From Macrocystis pyrifera (taxonomy: Eukaryota; Sar; Phaeophyceae; Laminariales; Laminariaceae): a DNA stretch of 64,000 nucleotides. Positions within the stretch are counted from its first letter, which is position 1. Each line of letters starts with the position of its first letter. Both the position numbers and the translations under genes were made by a program. The notes beneath the pieces are model-generated. The model did not search any database and was not told where the DNA came from. It saw nothing but the letters and a program-made list of their open reading frames with translations. This document shows, piece by piece, positions 61,143 through 64,000 of the stretch. The stretch covers positions 9,601,665-9,665,664 of the forward strand of contig JASSKH010000025.1 of NCBI GenBank assembly GCA_031763025.1, read 5' to 3'.

Positions 61143-61205
61143 AGTGACTGCTACTGCTACTGCTACTGCTATTAATACTGCTATTAATACTAATACTAAT
61201 ACTAA
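61143..61205 (+). repeat. ACTGCT/ACTAAT microsatellite
   Basis: ACTGCT units change into ATTAAT/ACTAAT units; simple-sequence slippage. Confidence 0.85.
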
Positions 61206-61659
61206 GTTGTGGAAAACAATAATGAAGGGCACCTTCGATTCAGCTCAGCTCAAAGACGTAGCAGTTAATCACTTCCCGCGGTCGATTCGAGTGGCAAATA
61301 TGCACGAAGTGCCTGGTATAGCCTTGCGCTTAATGTCGTTGCCGCCACCATGCAGGTGGTGACAAGGGAAGGCAACAACACTCGCCAAAAAGATTGTAAT
61401 GCAGCTACGGTAGTAAATAGGTACCAGTTAGTTAATAGTTAATACACAGTACCTTGTCGTTGGTTTTTAAAATCAAATACTGGTACCTGGTATTTGACAA
61501 GGTCTTCTCTCCGATATCTTTTTTTGCCAAGAATTCGATTCATACAAAACGAATCGATTCGGTTCAAAACTTTGTTCGTTAAATGAGCCCTAACTCTACG
61601 TATACCCAACTTGACACTTGCACCTCGTATTTACAGGCAGTGCAGGAATACACCATATA

Positions 61660-62093
61660 CTACGAGAAAGGCTGAGCTGTCTGCGGTAAGCACACTGATG
61701 TAAATATACCATGTATGATAGTCCTTAGGCTCATCCGACACTTGTTTTCAATCGCGGACCTCTCGGGCCGCCCAAGGCCTTGTATAGCGGTTTCTTCGCC
61801 GGGGCGCGCCCGCACCTCGGCCGTAGCGGAGGACGCCGCCAATCTGCTCGCGCGGCACCGCACGCGCTCGCGCGAGGCCTCGACGTCGGAATTCACCACG
61901 AGTTTCTGCGCAATCTAGGGGCCTTTCCTGCCCGTTCAGGCGTTTTGATGCAACGCCTCACCAAAGGAATTAATTTCTTACCGTGATCTTTGGGGGCGTG
62001 CTCTCCTACCTCCGGTCCCCCGGGAGGGGTCGGCCGCCCTGCCGGCGCCGCCGTCGTGGGGGCCTGTGCGGGCGACCGTAAGGCCGAGATCTA
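61660..62093 (-). other. GC-rich block with possible exons
   Basis: This block is clearly more GC-rich than its neighbours. On the minus strand, 62093-61986 is open, proline/alanine-rich, and ends at a strong GTAAGA donor. A second open stretch, rich in Arg, Ala and Glu, follows from about 61918. The reading phases of the two do not join cleanly, and the opposite strand is also partly open, so strand and gene status stay undecided. Confidence 0.22.
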
Positions 62094-62696
62094 CGACATG
62101 TTTCTCCTGCCCGGCATATACATGCCTTCCAGATTTCGTCACGATGGCGCAAGTATTATGTCATGCAGCACGTGAGTATGCCAGGTAACATTGGAGACCT
62201 CAGTGGTCGTAGAAAATCATTCGAGCGAGAGATTCAAGCGAGAGAAACAGACTGCGACGAACGTCAACTGGGGCGAGCGCTCGGGACAGAGAGCATCCCA
62301 GGAGCTAAAACCAACGGGCATATTTAAACAGGGTGTTGGATCCTGCTGGGTAGGTGGTGGGTGCAAGCTCAACGTGCCATTCACAGCAACTGCTCTGCTG
62401 TGTTTCAGAGCATCTATCGAGAATCGAGAAACAATCAAGGAAACATGGAAAAAAAGGGGCTGCGACAGAAACAATTTGCATGTCTCAAGCGGGGGTTAAT
62501 TATGAGCTTTTGCAGAATATATATACACCAGTATACATTATTTGTTCTTTGTGTATTTGTCGGAGGTATCATAGCAGTTGCGGTCGGATCTCTCGCGAGA
62601 CACAACAGCACCAGGTGTGAAGCAGTCATATGTGTGTCACATACTGTGCGCACTGTGCATGACCGACACACAGGTAACACGAGTATCAGCACAGCA

Positions 62697-62720
62697 CTCA
62701 CTCACTCACTCACTCACTCT
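62697..62720 (+). repeat. (ACTC)6 microsatellite
   Basis: Pure tetranucleotide run followed by CTCTCTTTCTC. Confidence 0.9.
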
Positions 62721-62960
62721 CTCTTTCTCCGTGGGTCGTGTGTGGCAGCACTCTCAACTATTTGTGGCAGCAGTTATACCTGTTCATATTCTACATGTTT
62801 GTATAATACAGTAGGTGTGTGGGCTATTTATCCTAACATTACCACAACCTGCACGAAAATACGAATAGATTTTACGAATACTCGGGATTTCCACTCGAAT
62901 AGGTGTTATTCGTCCACGGACCAACACTTGCCCTACGCTCATTTTAGGGCATTCATCCAC

Positions 62961-62988
62961 ACCACCACCACCACCACCACCACCACCA
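62961..62988 (+). repeat. (CAC)9 microsatellite
   Basis: Pure trinucleotide run of about 28 bp. Confidence 0.9.
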
Positions 62989-63781
62989 GTTAAGCCTTGG
63001 GAATAGATTCGTTTTAGTACGTAAAAAAAAAAAAGAAAGTCGCATGGTCGAGATCAGCCAATCCGTGATGGGGAGAAAAAACTTCGCCAACAAAAAAAAA
63101 TGTTCGACGATGCTGCCTCTCAAAATTGAAATAAAAGGCTGTGCGGGGGTCGTCGCGCCGTTGAGCTACGAGCTGAGAAAAAAAACAGCCTTGCTTTTGG
63201 CACAAAACGTGCTGCTGGATAGCGCACAACCGGGCAAAGAGCGTAGAGCAGCAGCGTAGACACAGATGCGCGAGCGTGAGCGAACCGCACGTTTCTGGTG
63301 GCCCCTTGGGATTGGCGGCCGGCAGCACGAGAATACGCCCCCCTTTGAAACATATATTGTACAGATGATCAGGTCGCAGGCTAGATGGTCCTGGTTTACT
63401 GCTGCTGGGCACGACGTGTAGACAACAAGAACATACCTACACACAGCCATCGATAATCGGCTGCGTGTTGCTATACTGCACTTTGCCGCGACCAGGATTT
63501 CGACGGTGCTGCCCTAACCTCCGTGGAAGCGCGCCCCACCTCTCTTTCACGGGCAACTTGTTGCTATGGGTGTACCTGCGCTTGAGGCTTGCAGCCAAGG
63601 CTGCATTCACCACGTACGCGCTTGGAGTTCTGCACGGTGATGCTGTATGCAGTATTACCACTCTGTCCGGAAATGTAAGGAATCTTTTATTTTCATGTTT
63701 TCATATTTTTATAATTGAACCGTCTCTATATTTCCAGACAGAGTGGTACGGCAGAGTATTTTTACTCGATCGTTTTCTCAC

Positions 63782-63936
63782 GTGAGACAGACAGCAGTGA
63801 TGGATGGCTTCGCATCTGAACGCTAGGGGTGACTCGCTTCCCCGCTGCATCAAGGTCCGATCACAGATGATCTTCGCTGCGGCGATGACACCGGGTGTGA
63901 TGGCGATCGCTCGGCGTGCGGCCGCGTTCATGTCTG
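63782..63936 (-). CDS. Weak exon candidate, unknown protein
   Basis: An open minus-strand stretch runs from an AG acceptor or an ATG near 63931 to a GTGAGA donor just below 63782. It reads as an alanine-rich helix (MNAAARRAIAITPGVIAAAK) followed by a Cys/His-containing part. Its composition looks more coding than its surroundings. It could be the first exon of the ankyrin gene or belong to a gene continuing past the window. No family is recognised. Confidence 0.3.
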
Positions 63937-64000
63937 GCACCGTTTGCCCGATACAATGAAGGCTGGACGTCCTTGTTTTTTTCCCTTATTCGTCTCGGGA

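Larger units (their letters stand above)
62100..63780. other. No supported gene; simple repeats only
   Basis: ACTC and CAC microsatellites and open stretches up to 210 codons (62361-62993 plus) that run through them. No motif or splice pattern supports a gene. Confidence 0.45.

Noticed and set aside
62361-62993. 210-codon open reading frame (plus)
   Set aside because: Runs through ACTC and CAC microsatellites; no domain or splice pattern.

Overview
Eukaryotic nuclear DNA, dominated by repeats and poor in genes. The only well-supported host gene is a spliced ankyrin-repeat gene on the minus strand (exons between 50624 and 58989). It has GT-AG introns of 63 to about 1900 bp and exons of 28 to 233 bp. 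The rest is mostly transposon debris with short, interrupted reading frames. The exon structure, the Ty3/gypsy and PIF1/Helitron remains and the tRNA-derived SINEs would suit a multicellular or marine alga such as a stramenopile. That placement is only an inference; no marker gene fixes the taxon.

Layout. 0.5-1.0 kb: copy of an unrecognised 'acidic-repeat' coding element. 1.4-3.0 kb: pieces of a large composite repeat and a SINE. 4.2-4.65 kb (minus): relic of a PIF1/Helitron-type helicase. 5.76-6.1 kb: full SINE. 6.2-8.2 kb: GATCTG-rich satellite carrying an inserted SINE and a 97-bp MITE. 8.3-9.3 kb: CAG-rich tandem repeats. 9.6-10.2 kb: a SINE inside a SINE. 10.4-17.1 kb: composite repeats in minus orientation. 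17.38-20.22 kb: an LTR containing a SINE, containing a DNA transposon, containing a further MITE. 20.5-22.1 kb: acidic-repeat element. 22.18-24.23 kb (minus): truncated Ty3/gypsy element with integrase and 3' LTR. 25.2-25.4 kb: trinucleotide tract. 26.2-27.97 kb: second LTR split by the same DNA transposon. 28.37-28.7 kb: SINE. 29.6-31.95 kb: duplicated acidic-repeat element. 32.3-39.6 kb: composite repeats in plus orientation, with a SINE, a MITE and a 788-bp insertion. 40.4-41.3 kb: C-tract and a roughly 75-bp minisatellite. 41.3-42.56 kb: acidic-repeat element in the other orientation. 42.65-43.98 kb: second Ty3/gypsy relic (integrase plus chromodomain-like tail). 45.6-46.7 kb: dispersed B repeats. 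49.4-50.4 kb: weak coding signals. 50.6-59 (perhaps 60.2) kb: ankyrin gene. 60-64 kb: sparse, with weak exon candidates.

Two observations stand out. First, the 9-mer TACCWGGTA occurs 11 times exactly. Aligned repeat copies show it as a 7-bp length difference, TA becoming TA-CCWGG-TA, which resembles the footprint of an unseen TA-targeting transposon. Second, insertions are nested four deep, and three of the four levels have readable target-site duplications, which gives a relative chronology for several unnamed mobile families.
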